From Acerihabitans sp015654925 (GTDB lineage Bacteria > Pseudomonadota > Gammaproteobacteria > Enterobacterales > Enterobacteriaceae), in contig NZ_CP178732.1 of the NCBI RefSeq assembly GCF_047324175.1, forward strand, positions 2,852,001 through 2,916,000: a DNA stretch of 64,000 nt, in the 5' to 3' direction. The first letter of the stretch is position 1, and every line of letters starts with the position of its first letter. The notes below the pieces were generated by a model. The model ran no database searches. It was not told where the DNA came from and saw only the letters and a list, made by a program, of their open reading frames with translations. Both the position numbers and the translations under genes were made by a program. Of the stretch, positions 42,436 to 51,746 are shown one piece after another.

Positions 42436-43494
42436 TCATTGCGTCACCGCTTCATCAGCGGCTTGTGGCGCGCTATTTTTGCCGGCGCTGGCGACATCCG
42501 CGGCCAAGGCGGGGGCCCCTCCCTGCTCCACCACCGTCGCCGCCGGCAAACTGTCGGGCTCGATGCCGGTGGAAATCAGGACCGGCATGCCCGAACGCCG
42601 GACGATGGCTTCATCGGCGACGGCTTTGTCGGTAGCGGCGTCCCCGAGGAATTTTTTAACCTTGGCGCCGTAAGTAATGCGCATGGTCTGCGGATCGTCG
42701 CGATCGTTGTGCGACAGCGGCTGATGCACTTCAATGTAACGCTTGCCGTCCGGTTCGAGGGAAACCTTCACCGGGTCGTTCACCACCTGCACCCGGGTGC
42801 CGACCGGCACGCTATTGAACAACGCCTCGATATCCTCCGGCCTTAACCGGATGCAGCCGGAGCTCACGCGCATGCCGATGCCGAAGTTGGCATTGGTACC
42901 ATGGATCAAATAGGCCCCCTTGCCGGCCGCCAGGCGCAGGGCGAACAGTCCCATGGGGTTATCCGGCCCCGCCGGCACTACGCCCGGCAGGGTAATGCCC
43001 TGCTCCGCCAGATAGTGCTTGCGGATATTAGGGGTGGGGGTCCAGGTGGGGTTGGGAATTTTCTGGGTGATGGCGGTGGTCATTACCGGCGTGTTGCGCC
43101 CGAGCTGGCCGATGCCGATGGGATAGACGATCACTTTGTTTTCGTCTTTGGGATAGTAGTAGAGCCGCAGTTCGGCAAGATTGATCACGATGCCCTTGCG
43201 CGGAGTATCGGGCAGCAGCATCTGGGTGGGAATCGTCAGGGTAGTGCCGGGCTGCGGCAGATACGGATCGGTGCCCGGATTGGCTTCCAGCATCGCCAGC
43301 AAGCCTATTTTATAAGCGGCGGCAATGGACTCCAGCGAACCGCCGTTATTGGCGACCATGGCGGTGGTATTTTCGCCGATAAGCCGGCTGTCGGCCGCCG
43401 GCAGCGCATACTCGGTCGCATTGGCGGCGGCGGGTACGGCTCCGGCCAGGCAGGAAGCGAAGGCTATACTGACTATGGTCAACGCATTTTTCAT
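42436..43494 (-). CDS. ldtE: L,D-transpeptidase LdtE (YnhG)
   Basis: This 352-residue periplasmic enzyme makes 3-3 (mDAP-mDAP) crosslinks in peptidoglycan. The signal peptide is at residues 1-26. A LysM-like segment (SLESIAAAYKIGLLAMLEAN, residues 53-72) precedes the YkuD domain with HGTNANFGIGMRVSSGCIRL near residue 200, holding the catalytic His and Cys. The tail after residue 290 is Ala/Glu-rich and longer than in E. coli (334 residues). It follows sufE on the same strand after 252 bp. Confidence 0.93.
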   Translation of the reverse strand: MKNALTIVSIAFASCLAGAVPAAANATEYALPAADSRLIGENTTAMVANNGGSLESIAAAYKIGLLAMLEANPGTDPYLPQPGTTLTIPTQMLLPDTPRKGIVINLAELRLYYYPKDENKVIVYPIGIGQLGRNTPVMTTAITQKIPNPTWTPTPNIRKHYLAEQGITLPGVVPAGPDNPMGLFALRLAAGKGAYLIHGTNANFGIGMRVSSGCIRLRPEDIEALFNSVPVGTRVQVVNDPVKVSLEPDGKRYIEVHQPLSHNDRDDPQTMRITYGAKVKKFLGDAATDKAVADEAIVRRSGMPVLISTGIEPDSLPAATVVEQGGAPALAADVASAGKNSAPQAADEAVTQ

Positions 43495-43746
43495 AATGAC
43501 ATCCCGCTTGATTTTTATTGTTGGTTAAGACATCCCTGGCGCATAGCTTCCACGGATATAAAGACACAGCCTGAAGGCAAAGAACGGATTACCAATAGCA
43601 GCCAAATTCACCGGCCGCTATCAGATAGCGCCGATAATTGCAGTTTAGCAAAACACCATGGGAGATGTCAGGCAGGGGGAAACGATGGTTGCCGCCCCAG
43701 GCGGGGCGGCAACCAAACCGCTACGCGGCGCAATCCATACGGGATA

Positions 43747-44160
43747 CTAGAGCGCGGCGGCTTTGGCGCGGATGCCCCGTACCATGGCTTCAAGACCCTG
43801 CGAACGGGACGGAGTGAGATGCTGGCTCAATGCCAGCTCGCTGAAAAACGGCCGCACATCCAGCCCGACGATTTCCGGCGCGTCCAGTCCCTGATAGAGG
43901 ATGAACACCGTGGCGATCAGGCCTTTGACAATCGCCGCGTCGCTGTCGCCCATCAGCCGGACATTGCCCGCTTCATCCCTGGATACCACAATCCACACCT
44001 GGCTTTGGCACCCGGCTATAAGATTGCCGGCGATGCGCGCCTCCGGCGGCAGAGGCGGCAGTTGCGCCCCGAGCTCAATGATGTACATGTACTTCTCTTC
44101 CCAGTTGCTACAACGGGAAAAGTTACGCAATAACTTATCTTTATCCGGCAAGCTTGCCAT
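43747..44160 (-). CDS. sufE: Cysteine desulfuration protein SufE
   Basis: This 137-residue sulfur acceptor takes persulfide from SufS and passes it to SufBCD. The acceptor Cys51 sits in IAGCQSQVWIV. With the ATG at 44160 this Cys has the same number as in E. coli and the N-terminus MASLPDKDK aligns; an ATG three codons upstream at 44169 is too close to the GGAG site. HLTPSRSQGLEAMVRGIRAK is the conserved C-terminus. It is the last suf gene. Confidence 0.95.
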   Translation of the reverse strand: MASLPDKDKLLRNFSRCSNWEEKYMYIIELGAQLPPLPPEARIAGNLIAGCQSQVWIVVSRDEAGNVRLMGDSDAAIVKGLIATVFILYQGLDAPEIVGLDVRPFFSELALSQHLTPSRSQGLEAMVRGIRAKAAAL

Positions 44161-44187
44161 TAACCCCATTCTCCATGGCTGTCAGAA

Positions 44188-45408
44188 TTAACCCAGCAAG
44201 CGCCGTACGCGTATCAATCCGGCCACCAGCCGGTCGATGTCTTCCCGGGTGGTATATAGCGCCAGGGAAGCGCGGCACATGCTAGGCACCTGATAATACG
44301 CCATCAGCGGCATAGCGCAATGGTGCCCGGTGCGGATGGCGATGCCATATTGATCGAGAAAACTGCCCACATCGTAGGCATGATGCTTACCCAGATTAAA
44401 CGCGATGACCCCGGCGCGGTCGTCCGGACCGTAGAGGATCAGGTCGGGCACCTGCTGCAACGCTTCCAGCGCGTAGCGCATCAACTCGCGTTCGTAGGCA
44501 TGGATATTGTCAATCCCCAGTTCTTCCACATATCCCAGGGCGGCGCCCAGCCCCATCATACCGGCGGTATTGGGGGAACCGGCCTCAAAACGCCACGGCG
44601 CGTCGAGGAACGTGGTGCCTTCGGTCAGGCTGACGGTGCGGATCATGGAACCGCCGCCTTCCCACGGCAGCATGGCGTCGAGCAGCCGTTTTTTGCCGTA
44701 CAAAATGCCGATACCGGACGGACCGTAGATTTTATGGCCGGAGAATACGTAAAAATCACAGTCGAGGGCCTGCACATCCACCTTCTGGTGCATGATCCCC
44801 TGGGCGCCGTCCACCAGCACCACCAGATTGGCGGCCCGCGCCCGCGCAATCAGCCGCGGCAGCGGATTAACGGTACCCAGCACGTTGGAAACCTGGGTAA
44901 TGGCCAGCAGGCGCGTGCGATCGTCAATTAAATCCGCGAGTTTCGCTTCATCCAGGGTGCCGTCGGACAATAGCGGCAAAACCCGGATATCGATGCCTTT
45001 TTCAGCGGCGATGATCTGCCAGGGCACGATATTGGAGTGGTGCTCCATTTCGGTGATGATCAGGTTGTCGCCGGGCTGCAAAAAGTGGCGCCCGTAGCTG
45101 TTGGCCACCAGGTTGATGCCTTCGGTGGTGCCTTTGACGAAAATAATCTCGTCTACCGACGCCGCGTTGATAAAGCGGGCGGCCTGGGCGCGCACGTCCT
45201 CCATGCGGCCGGTGGCTTCGGCGCTGAGCGTATGAATGCCGCGGTGCACGGCTGCATATCCCTGGCGATAAAAGTCGCTTTCGCTCTCGATAACGACATT
45301 GGGCTTCTGTGCGCTGGCCGCGCTGTCCAGATAGGTTAAGGGCTGGCCGTTAACCTCCCGCGCCAGTATCGGGAAATCCGACCGGATACGCTCAATGGGA
45401 TAAGACAT
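44188..45408 (-). CDS. sufS: Cysteine desulfurase SufS
   Basis: This 406-residue PLP enzyme removes sulfur from L-cysteine for Fe-S assembly under iron limitation and oxidative stress. It has the PLP Lys in FSGHKIYGPSGIG near residue 226, the catalytic Cys in RTGHHCAMPLM near residue 364, and TTEGINLVANSYG for cofactor phosphate. Length equals E. coli SufS. Its start overlaps the sufD end by 17 bases. Confidence 0.97.
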   Translation of the reverse strand: MSYPIERIRSDFPILAREVNGQPLTYLDSAASAQKPNVVIESESDFYRQGYAAVHRGIHTLSAEATGRMEDVRAQAARFINAASVDEIIFVKGTTEGINLVANSYGRHFLQPGDNLIITEMEHHSNIVPWQIIAAEKGIDIRVLPLLSDGTLDEAKLADLIDDRTRLLAITQVSNVLGTVNPLPRLIARARAANLVVLVDGAQGIMHQKVDVQALDCDFYVFSGHKIYGPSGIGILYGKKRLLDAMLPWEGGGSMIRTVSLTEGTTFLDAPWRFEAGSPNTAGMMGLGAALGYVEELGIDNIHAYERELMRYALEALQQVPDLILYGPDDRAGVIAFNLGKHHAYDVGSFLDQYGIAIRTGHHCAMPLMAYYQVPSMCRASLALYTTREDIDRLVAGLIRVRRLLG

Positions 45409-46693
45409 TCATTCCCCCCTGTAAAGAATCGGCGATGCGCGCCAGTACGGTTTCGCGCACCACCTGGTTATCGATCGCCTCGGTGATTTCAGCGGCGAAA
45501 GCATGGATAATCATTTTCTGCGCGTCTTCCTGGCGAATGCCCCGCGAGCGCAGATAAAACATCTGCTCTTCGTCGATGCGTCCGACGGTGGCGCCATGGC
45601 TGCATTTCACGTCGTCGGCGTAGATTTCCAGCTGTGGTTTGGTATCCACTTCCGCCAGGCGATCCATCAACAGGTTATTATTGGTCATCTGGCCGTCGGT
45701 TTTGATGGCATGTTTGGCTACTTTGATCAAGCCGTTAAACACCCCTTTGCCCCGCTCGCGGGCAATGACTTTATGCAATTGGCGGCTCAGGCAGTACCCC
45801 TTGTTGTGCTCCAGGTAGGTGCGGGTGTCGGTCACATCATTATGGGACGGCAACAGTAAACTGTTGATGGCCAGATCCGACCCTTCACCGTCGAGACGGG
45901 CGCTGGTCTGGTGGCGCGTCAGGCCGGCGCCTAACAAAAAGCTGCTGCTGCGCACCACGGCATCGCGGCCGATAGTGATATCGTTATGGGCGAAGTGATA
46001 GCTGTCGCGATGTTCAAACGCCAGCTTGATGTGGCTCAGGCGGGCATTGTCGCCCACCGTCATGGTCAGCCGCGCGCCGGTGAAGTGCGCCCGGCCGTCC
46101 GCGCTGATAAAGTGCTCAATCACCTGCGCCTGCGCCCCGCGCTCCACGTCGATATGGTGACGATAATGCAGCGTGTTCAGCTCTTCGCCGGCGTTATCGC
46201 CGCCGCGGCTGATGTGCAGCAGGTACAGGGGCCTTTGCGCCGCTTTCCCGGCCGGCAGGCGGATACGCGTCGTTTCACGGCTCAGGCTTTCCGTCAGATG
46301 CAGAAAGATTTCCGCTTGAACGGGTTCGGGCAGCGGCTGGCGCTGCGCGTCCCTTTCCACCGTCACCTGCCAGAAACCGGTATCGATATCGCTCAGGCTG
46401 GCGTCATAGCGTCCGTCGACAAACACCAGGCGCACGGCATCGAGCTCCAGGCCCAGCTCATCGCGCTGCGCCGGGCTGATGCTTTTGCCTTCGATGCTGG
46501 CGAAACGGTGGGCCAGCAGGCCTTCCAGGGGGGTATATTTCCAGTTTTCGTGTTTGCGCGTCGGCAAACCGAGGCGTTCCACATTCTGCCAATGCTCATA
46601 TGCCTGCGCCGAACGGGTCGCATTAAGCCCCTCGAACAGATGGTGCCATTGTTGCAACGCCTGGGCATTATTGTTGTTCGGTAAGCCAGCCAT
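45392..46693 (-). CDS. sufD: Fe-S assembly scaffold protein SufD
   Basis: This 433-residue SufB paralogue partners with SufB and SufC in the SufBC2D scaffold. It has MAGLPNNNNAQALQQWHHLF at the N-terminus, KHENWKYTPLEGLL, and the beta-helix end KTDGQMTNNNLLM, ADDVKCSHGATVGRIDEEQMFYL. The ATG at 46693 follows AGGAG at seven bases. It overlaps sufC by 26 bases and sufS by 17, so translation is coupled. Confidence 0.96.
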   Translation of the reverse strand: MAGLPNNNNAQALQQWHHLFEGLNATRSAQAYEHWQNVERLGLPTRKHENWKYTPLEGLLAHRFASIEGKSISPAQRDELGLELDAVRLVFVDGRYDASLSDIDTGFWQVTVERDAQRQPLPEPVQAEIFLHLTESLSRETTRIRLPAGKAAQRPLYLLHISRGGDNAGEELNTLHYRHHIDVERGAQAQVIEHFISADGRAHFTGARLTMTVGDNARLSHIKLAFEHRDSYHFAHNDITIGRDAVVRSSSFLLGAGLTRHQTSARLDGEGSDLAINSLLLPSHNDVTDTRTYLEHNKGYCLSRQLHKVIARERGKGVFNGLIKVAKHAIKTDGQMTNNNLLMDRLAEVDTKPQLEIYADDVKCSHGATVGRIDEEQMFYLRSRGIRQEDAQKMIIHAFAAEITEAIDNQVVRETVLARIADSLQGGMNVLSH

Positions 46694-47414
46694 AGCCTTG
46701 CTCCTCAAGCTGTTTCACCAGGGAAAAATCGCCGGATTTAACAATGCGGCCCTGGTAAAGCACGTGTACGTGATCCGGTTTGATGTAATCCAAGATACGC
46801 TGGTAATGGGTAACGATAATAAATGAGCGTTCCTCATTGCGCAGGGTATTCACACCGTGCGCCACGACTTTGAGCGCATCGATATCCAGGCCGGAGTCGG
46901 TCTCGTCCAGGATGCACAGCCGCGGCTCCAGCGCCGCCATTTGCAAAATGTCGTTGCGCTTTTTCTCGCCGCCGGAAAAACCGACGTTAACCGAGCGGGT
47001 AAGCAGATCCTGCGGCATTTTCAGCAAGGCGATCTTTTCTTCGATAAAGTCGGCGAAATCAAAACGATCGAGCGGTTCCTGCTGGCGGTATTTGCGCACC
47101 GCGTTTACCGCGGTCTGTAAAAAGAACTGATTGCTGACGCCCGGGATCTCCACCGGATACTGGAAGGCCATGAAAATGCCTTCGCCCGCGCGCTCTTCTG
47201 GATCAAGGGCCAGCAGGTCTTTGCCGTTAAACAGCACTTCCCCTTCGGTGACCCGATAATCTTCCCGCCCGGCAAGGGTAGCGGAGAGCGTGCTTTTTCC
47301 GGAACCATTCGGCCCCATGATCGCATGCACCTCGCCGGGTTTGATCTCCAAATTCAATCCCTTGAGGATGGATGTGTCTTCCACACTGACGTTTAAATTG
47401 CGAACTGTTAACAT
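46668..47414 (-). CDS. sufC: Fe-S assembly ATPase SufC
   Basis: This 248-residue ABC-type ATPase powers SufBCD. It has Walker A MGPNGSGKSTLSATLAG (near residue 33), signature VGFSGGEKKRNDILQMA, and Walker B LCILDETDSGLDIDALKVV. The ATG at 47414 has AAAGGA upstream and gives the E. coli length; a frame extension to 47474 is not conserved. Confidence 0.97.
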   Translation of the reverse strand: MLTVRNLNVSVEDTSILKGLNLEIKPGEVHAIMGPNGSGKSTLSATLAGREDYRVTEGEVLFNGKDLLALDPEERAGEGIFMAFQYPVEIPGVSNQFFLQTAVNAVRKYRQQEPLDRFDFADFIEEKIALLKMPQDLLTRSVNVGFSGGEKKRNDILQMAALEPRLCILDETDSGLDIDALKVVAHGVNTLRNEERSFIIVTHYQRILDYIKPDHVHVLYQGRIVKSGDFSLVKQLEEQGYGWLTEQQ

Positions 47415-47506
47415 GTTTTTTCCTTTACCCGACTTTTCAGACCCACTTTTTTCAGACTGACAGGCGGACAGCAAATGCTGGTGCGCGCCAAGCGGCCAAT
47501 GGCCGG

Positions 47507-49012
47507 TTAACCCACGCTGTGTTCAAGGCTGATAGCCAATAATTTTTGCGCCTCGACGGCGAATTCCAGCGGCAATTCCGAGAAAACGTCCTTGCAGAAC
47601 CCGTTGACGATCATCGAGATGGCATCGTCCTCGCTGATGCCGCGCTGGCGGCAATAAAACAGCTGATCCTCGCCGATGCGCGACGTCGTCGCTTCATGTT
47701 CCAGCTGCGCCGTATTATTACGCACTTCCACATAGGGGAAGGTATGCGCGCCGCTCTCGCTGCCGATCAGCATCGAGTCACACTGGGTAAAGTTGCGGGC
47801 GTTGGTCGCACTCGGCATGATTTTCACCAGGCCGCGATAGGTGTTTTCACTTTTACCCGCTGAAATCCCCTTGGAAATGATGGTTGAGCGGGTGTTTTTG
47901 CCGATATGGATCATTTTGGTGCCGGTATCCGCCTGCTGGCGGCCGTTGGTCAAGGCTACCGAGAAAAACTCGCCCACGGAATTGTCGCCGCGCAGGATCA
48001 CGCTCGGGTATTTCCAGGTGATGGCAGAACCGGTTTCGGACTGGGTCCAGGACATTTTCGAATTATCGCCTTCACACAGCGCGCGCTTGGTGACGAAATT
48101 CAGGATGCCGCCTTCGGACTCGCTGCCGGCGAACCAGTTTTGCACCGTGGAATATTTTACTTCGGCGTCTTTATGGGCGATCACTTCCACCACCGCGGCG
48201 TGCAGCTGGTAGCTATCCCGTACCGGCGCGGAGCACCCTTCGATATAACTGACATAGCTGCCTTCGTCGGCAATCAGGATCGTGCGCTCGAACTGGCCGG
48301 TTTTCGCCGCATTGATACGGAAATAGGTGGACAGCTCCATCGGGCAGCGCACCCCTTTCGGGATATAGACAAAGGTGCCGTCGGAAGCGACCGCCGAGTT
48401 CAGCGCCGCGAAGAAGTTGTCATTGGGCGGCACCACGCTGCCCAGGTACTTGCGTACCAGTTCAGGATGCTCGTGGATGGCTTCGCCGAACGAACAGAAG
48501 ATGATGCCTTGCTTCGCCAGTTTGTCGCGATAGGTGGTAGACACCGACACGGAGTCGAAAATGGCGTCCACCGCCACTTCGCTACCTTCACGTACCGGCA
48601 CGCCAAGCTGGTTGAACGCGTTTTCGACTTCGCTGGTCAGATAATTATTGGTCGCTTCGATACCGGGCTGCTGCAGCGCCCCGGGCTGGGAGCCGCAGGT
48701 ATCGTCGCAGCTACCGCAGGAAGGTGCGGAATAATAGCTGTACTCGTTATAATCCAGTTTCTTGTAATGCGCTTTCAACCAATGGGGTTCTTCCATTTTC
48801 AGCCAGGCGCGGTAGGCATCGAGACGAAACTCCAGCATCCACTCCGGCTCATTACGTTTAGCCGAGATCGCCCGCACCACATCTTCGCTGATGCCGTGGG
48901 CCAACTCGTCGGTGACCAGCTGGGTAAAAAAGCCCTCTTTATAACGTTCGCTTTTTTCCCAGGGTTGCGCGGCATTGATTGCCTCAGGAGTTTCTATATT
49001 GCTTCGTGCCAT
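47507..49012 (-). CDS. sufB: Fe-S assembly scaffold protein SufB
   Basis: This 501-residue core scaffold is where the nascent cluster forms. APSCGSCDDTCGSQ near residue 95 is a Cys-rich N-terminal segment. The beta-helix has YIEGCSAPVRDSYQLHAAVV and the late SMLIGSESGAHTFPYVEV. The Cys of the conserved EGCSAP segment is the expected sulfur-entry site. It follows sufA closely (13 bp) and precedes sufC by 92 bp. Confidence 0.97.
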   Translation of the reverse strand: MARSNIETPEAINAAQPWEKSERYKEGFFTQLVTDELAHGISEDVVRAISAKRNEPEWMLEFRLDAYRAWLKMEEPHWLKAHYKKLDYNEYSYYSAPSCGSCDDTCGSQPGALQQPGIEATNNYLTSEVENAFNQLGVPVREGSEVAVDAIFDSVSVSTTYRDKLAKQGIIFCSFGEAIHEHPELVRKYLGSVVPPNDNFFAALNSAVASDGTFVYIPKGVRCPMELSTYFRINAAKTGQFERTILIADEGSYVSYIEGCSAPVRDSYQLHAAVVEVIAHKDAEVKYSTVQNWFAGSESEGGILNFVTKRALCEGDNSKMSWTQSETGSAITWKYPSVILRGDNSVGEFFSVALTNGRQQADTGTKMIHIGKNTRSTIISKGISAGKSENTYRGLVKIMPSATNARNFTQCDSMLIGSESGAHTFPYVEVRNNTAQLEHEATTSRIGEDQLFYCRQRGISEDDAISMIVNGFCKDVFSELPLEFAVEAQKLLAISLEHSVG

Positions 49013-49025
49013 AATGGTTCATCGC

Positions 49026-49397
49026 TCAAAGACCAAAACTTTCGCCACACCCGCAGGCATGCTGAGCTTTGGGATTGTTAAATTTAAATACGTGATTCAG
49101 CCCTTCCTGCACATAATCCACTTCGGTGCCGTCGATAAACGGCATGGCTTTGAGCGGTACATACAGGCGTGCGCCATCGCGTTCATAAACCAATTCGTCT
49201 TCATTCGAGTCGGTGGCGACATCCATAACGTAGCCGAAGCCCGCGCAACCCGATTGTTTCACCCCGAGCCGTAATCCCTGCATGGCGGCATTTTGCTCCA
49301 TCAGATGACGAATCTGCCTGGCCGCGGTCTCGCTTAGGGTGAGTCCCTGCCATATATTTTCTTCTAATGAAAACGTTTCAACCGTATCCATTTGCAT
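49026..49397 (-). CDS. sufA: A-type Fe-S carrier SufA
   Basis: This 123-residue carrier receives clusters from SufBCD and hands them to apoproteins. The three ligand Cys are in KQSGCAGFGY and HACGCGESFGL. Length and the PFIDGTEVDYVQEGLNHVFK block match E. coli SufA. AGAGG precedes the ATG by eight bases. It is first gene of sufABCDSE. A promoter-like pair, TTGCAG (49466-49471) and TAACAT (49444-49449) with 16 bp between, lies about 50 bp upstream. Confidence 0.96.
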   Translation of the reverse strand: MQMDTVETFSLEENIWQGLTLSETAARQIRHLMEQNAAMQGLRLGVKQSGCAGFGYVMDVATDSNEDELVYERDGARLYVPLKAMPFIDGTEVDYVQEGLNHVFKFNNPKAQHACGCGESFGL

Positions 49398-49500
49398 AAA
49401 ACTTACCTCTCAATGTTTCAAGACGATAAACAGCAATCTCTCTATGTTAGTGATATGAATTACCACTGCAACCTTGCCCTTTGTAGGGGAATAGCCAAAA

Positions 49501-49605
49501 ATGGCGTTAAAAAAGCGTTTACTGATAATAATAACCGTTTTATTACTGTTTGTCCCGCTATCCGTCGCGGGGATGATTTTTTATTCATTTGATTTTAAAG
49601 AATAA
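49501..49605 (+). CDS. Possible small membrane protein, 34 residues
   Basis: The frame reads MALKKRLLIIITVLLLF, then a short Pro/Ser turn, a second hydrophobic run and the end YSFDFKE. A positively charged start followed by one long hydrophobic span is typical of a small inner-membrane protein or of an amputated signal-anchor. AGGGGA lies 11 bases upstream, a long spacing. I do not recognise it. It overlaps the sufA upstream region on the opposite strand. The N-terminus vaguely recalls AsmA-type proteins, so a remnant is possible. Confidence 0.35.
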   Translation: MALKKRLLIIITVLLLFVPLSVAGMIFYSFDFKE

Positions 49606-49794
49606 AGTCAAATAAAGACCCTATTATAAATATCAGAACTCTTATTGCGGCTAAATAAAAAAAACTTCATCGAAAAAAACTATTTTTATGACAGGCCAAC
49701 TTTATCGCACCCGTTTTGCGCATTTGTTATGCATTTTAAAATAGATCCGGCGTGTTTATCAGCGGGAAATGCCCGTAAAAAAACGCTTCCAATT

Positions 49795-49813
49795 GATAAT
49801 GATAACCATCTCT
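49795..49813 (-). promoter_or_regulatory. Fur box
   Basis: GATAATGATAACCATCTCT matches the 19-bp Fur consensus at about 14 positions, with an unbroken 11-base left part, and is followed by ATTGATAT. It lies about 400 bp upstream of sufA and 300 bp upstream of the MFS gene; the target is uncertain and the strand is nominal. Confidence 0.6.
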
Positions 49814-50110
49814 ATTGATATAAGCATTTCTCAACGCATAGATATTCATATTATTCCGCTGTTCTCATTTGCCACAAGCAATCCGTGCGATTAAACCGCC
49901 CGCCTCCGGCTTATCCCCGCCATTGGCCGCTTGATTTTGCTCAATGCTTTTTACATTTATAGTACAATTATATCACACAACGGGGGTTTGAGCAGGGCCG
50001 GCGTGCGCAGCGACCCCCGGGTCGTAATGATTTTTAGCATTTTAATCGGTGAACCGCCGCGGCGGTGCGGTATGCTGGGGCAAATTTAGTGTGCCGGACT
50101 CGCCAAGCCT

Positions 50111-51316
50111 ATGCCCTCTTCCGTTGCCCCCGTTCCTGTCCTGACTACGCGCCAGCTGAATAAACGCATTCTCCCAATCGTTTTTTTTACTTTCATCTGC
50201 TACCTGACCATCGGCCTGCCGCTGGCCATTATTCCCGGTTTTACCCATACCCAGTTGGGCTTTAACACCGTTATCGCGGGTTTTGCCATCAGCATCCAGT
50301 ATATCGCCACTTTGCTGAGCCGCCCCCATGCCGGACGTTATGCCGATGTGCTGGGCCCCAAAAAAGTGGTGCTGTTCGGCTTGGCCTGCTGCAGCCTGAG
50401 CGGCCTGGGTTATGGGCTGGCCGCCTGGACGCACGCGCTGCCGTGGGTCAGTCTGGCTTTGCTGTTCGCCGGACGGCTGGTGCTGGGGGTCGGCGAAAGC
50501 TTTGCCAGTACCGGCGCCACGTTATGGGGCATAGCCAGCGTAGGCCAAAGGCATACCGCGCGGGTGATTTCATGGAACGGCGTGGCCACGTACGGGGCCA
50601 TCGCCGTCGGCGCGCCGCTGGGGGTGTATGTAAACGACCTCGGCGGCATCGGCGCCGTCGGCGCATTTATTTTACTGGCGGCTCTCATCGCCTGGTTTCT
50701 GGCGGCGCGTAAAACGGCGGTGTCCATTTCCCCCGGCACACGTATCGCCTTTAGCACCGTAGTGGGCAAAATCTGGCTGTTCGGACTGGGGCTGGGATTG
50801 GGTACCATCGGGTTCGGGGTCATCGTCAGTTTTATCACCCTCTATTACGCCGAGCGCTCCTGGGCGGGGGCCGCCTTCGCGCTGACGTTGATGAGCACCG
50901 CTTTTGTCGGCGTGCGGCTGATGTCGGGCGACACCATTAATAAGTACGGCGGGCTAAATGTTTCACTGCTGTCTTTTATCTGCGAAACCTTGGGGCTGCT
51001 GCTGATTTGGCTGGCGCCTAATCCCCTGGTGGCGGGCATGGGCGCATTGTTGACCGGCGCCGGGTTCTCGCTGGTATTCCCGGCCCTGGGGGTCGAGGCG
51101 GTAAAGCAGGTGCCGCCGCCCAACCAGGGCACCGCGCTTGGCACCTACACCGCGTTCCTCGATTTGGGTCTCAGCCTGGCGGGGCCGGCGGCGGGCCTGA
51201 TTATGTCCCATCTGGGCATGTCGTATATTTATCTGTGCGCAGCGATGATGGCCGGCCTCGCCGCGTTGCTGATACTGCACCTGAAACGGCGTATCAATCG
51301 GCGCCACCCGGTTTAG
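50111..51316 (+). CDS. MFS transporter, YhhS/YfcJ (UPF0226) family
   Basis: This 401-residue major facilitator has 12 predicted helices. It has YLTIGLPLAIIPGFTHTQLG in helix 1, the loop 2-3 motif SRPHAGRYADVLGPKKVVL, GRLVLGVGESFASTGATLWG, RVISWNGVATYGAIAVGAPL and GFSLVFPALGVEAVKQVP. These are the hallmarks of the YhhS/YfcJ pair of E. coli; I cannot tell which is closer. Substrates of the family are poorly known (arabinose or drug export has been suggested). It is not at this place in E. coli. Its end overlaps the convergent menI end by 23 bases. Confidence 0.85.
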   Translation: MPSSVAPVPVLTTRQLNKRILPIVFFTFICYLTIGLPLAIIPGFTHTQLGFNTVIAGFAISIQYIATLLSRPHAGRYADVLGPKKVVLFGLACCSLSGLGYGLAAWTHALPWVSLALLFAGRLVLGVGESFASTGATLWGIASVGQRHTARVISWNGVATYGAIAVGAPLGVYVNDLGGIGAVGAFILLAALIAWFLAARKTAVSISPGTRIAFSTVVGKIWLFGLGLGLGTIGFGVIVSFITLYYAERSWAGAAFALTLMSTAFVGVRLMSGDTINKYGGLNVSLLSFICETLGLLLIWLAPNPLVAGMGALLTGAGFSLVFPALGVEAVKQVPPPNQGTALGTYTAFLDLGLSLAGPAAGLIMSHLGMSYIYLCAAMMAGLAALLILHLKRRINRRHPV

Positions 51317-51746
51317 CCGGCGCCTTGCCTGATGCAGATAGCACCGCCGTGGTCAGCCGTGCGATGCAGCTCAAATGATTTTTGCTATCGTGCAGACGAA
51401 TTTCCCACACCTGGTGGGTACGGCCGATGCGGATGGCGCGGCATATCCCGCGCACATATCCCTCTTTTACCGCCCGCAGGTGGTTGGCATTGATATCCAA
51501 CCCGACGACCCGATCGTTCCCCGTGGTGCACAGGTAGCCGGCCACCGAGCCCAGGGATTCGGCCAATACTACCGACGCTCCGCCGTGCAGCAGGCCGTAC
51601 GGCTGGCGGGTGCGGCGATCTACCGGCATGGTCCCCTCCAGTTCATCGTCGCCCAGCCGGGTAAAAACAATGCCCAGATGTTCCACCAGGGTGCCCGCAT
51701 TGAGGTGGTTAAGCGCCTCAAGCGATGTTGCGCGTGTCCAAATCAT
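51294..51746 (-). CDS. menI: 1,4-dihydroxy-2-naphthoyl-CoA hydrolase MenI (YdiI)
   Basis: This 150-residue hotdog-fold thioesterase acts in menaquinone synthesis. The catalytic Glu is in GLLHGGASVVLAESLGS, and VGLDINANHLRAVKEGYV is the CoA-site region. The ATG at 51746 overlaps the ydiJ stop (TGATG), so translation is coupled. A longer frame upstream is an out-of-frame reading of ydiJ. It has about 14 extra polar C-terminal residues compared with E. coli. Confidence 0.94.
   Translation of the reverse strand: MIWTRATSLEALNHLNAGTLVEHLGIVFTRLGDDELEGTMPVDRRTRQPYGLLHGGASVVLAESLGSVAGYLCTTGNDRVVGLDINANHLRAVKEGYVRGICRAIRIGRTHQVWEIRLHDSKNHLSCIARLTTAVLSASGKAPAKPGGAD

Larger units (their letters stand above)
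49398..50110. other. Long sufA upstream region
   Basis: This 713-bp AT-rich gap lies between sufA and the divergent MFS gene. It contains a 34-codon open frame on plus and a Fur box, listed separately, and otherwise nothing I can name. In E. coli the suf control region (Fur, IscR, OxyR, IHF) lies close to sufA. Confidence 0.5.

Noticed and set aside
47906..49081. 391-codon open frame on plus, antisense to sufB
   Set aside because: Shadow of sufB; no ribosome site or domain.
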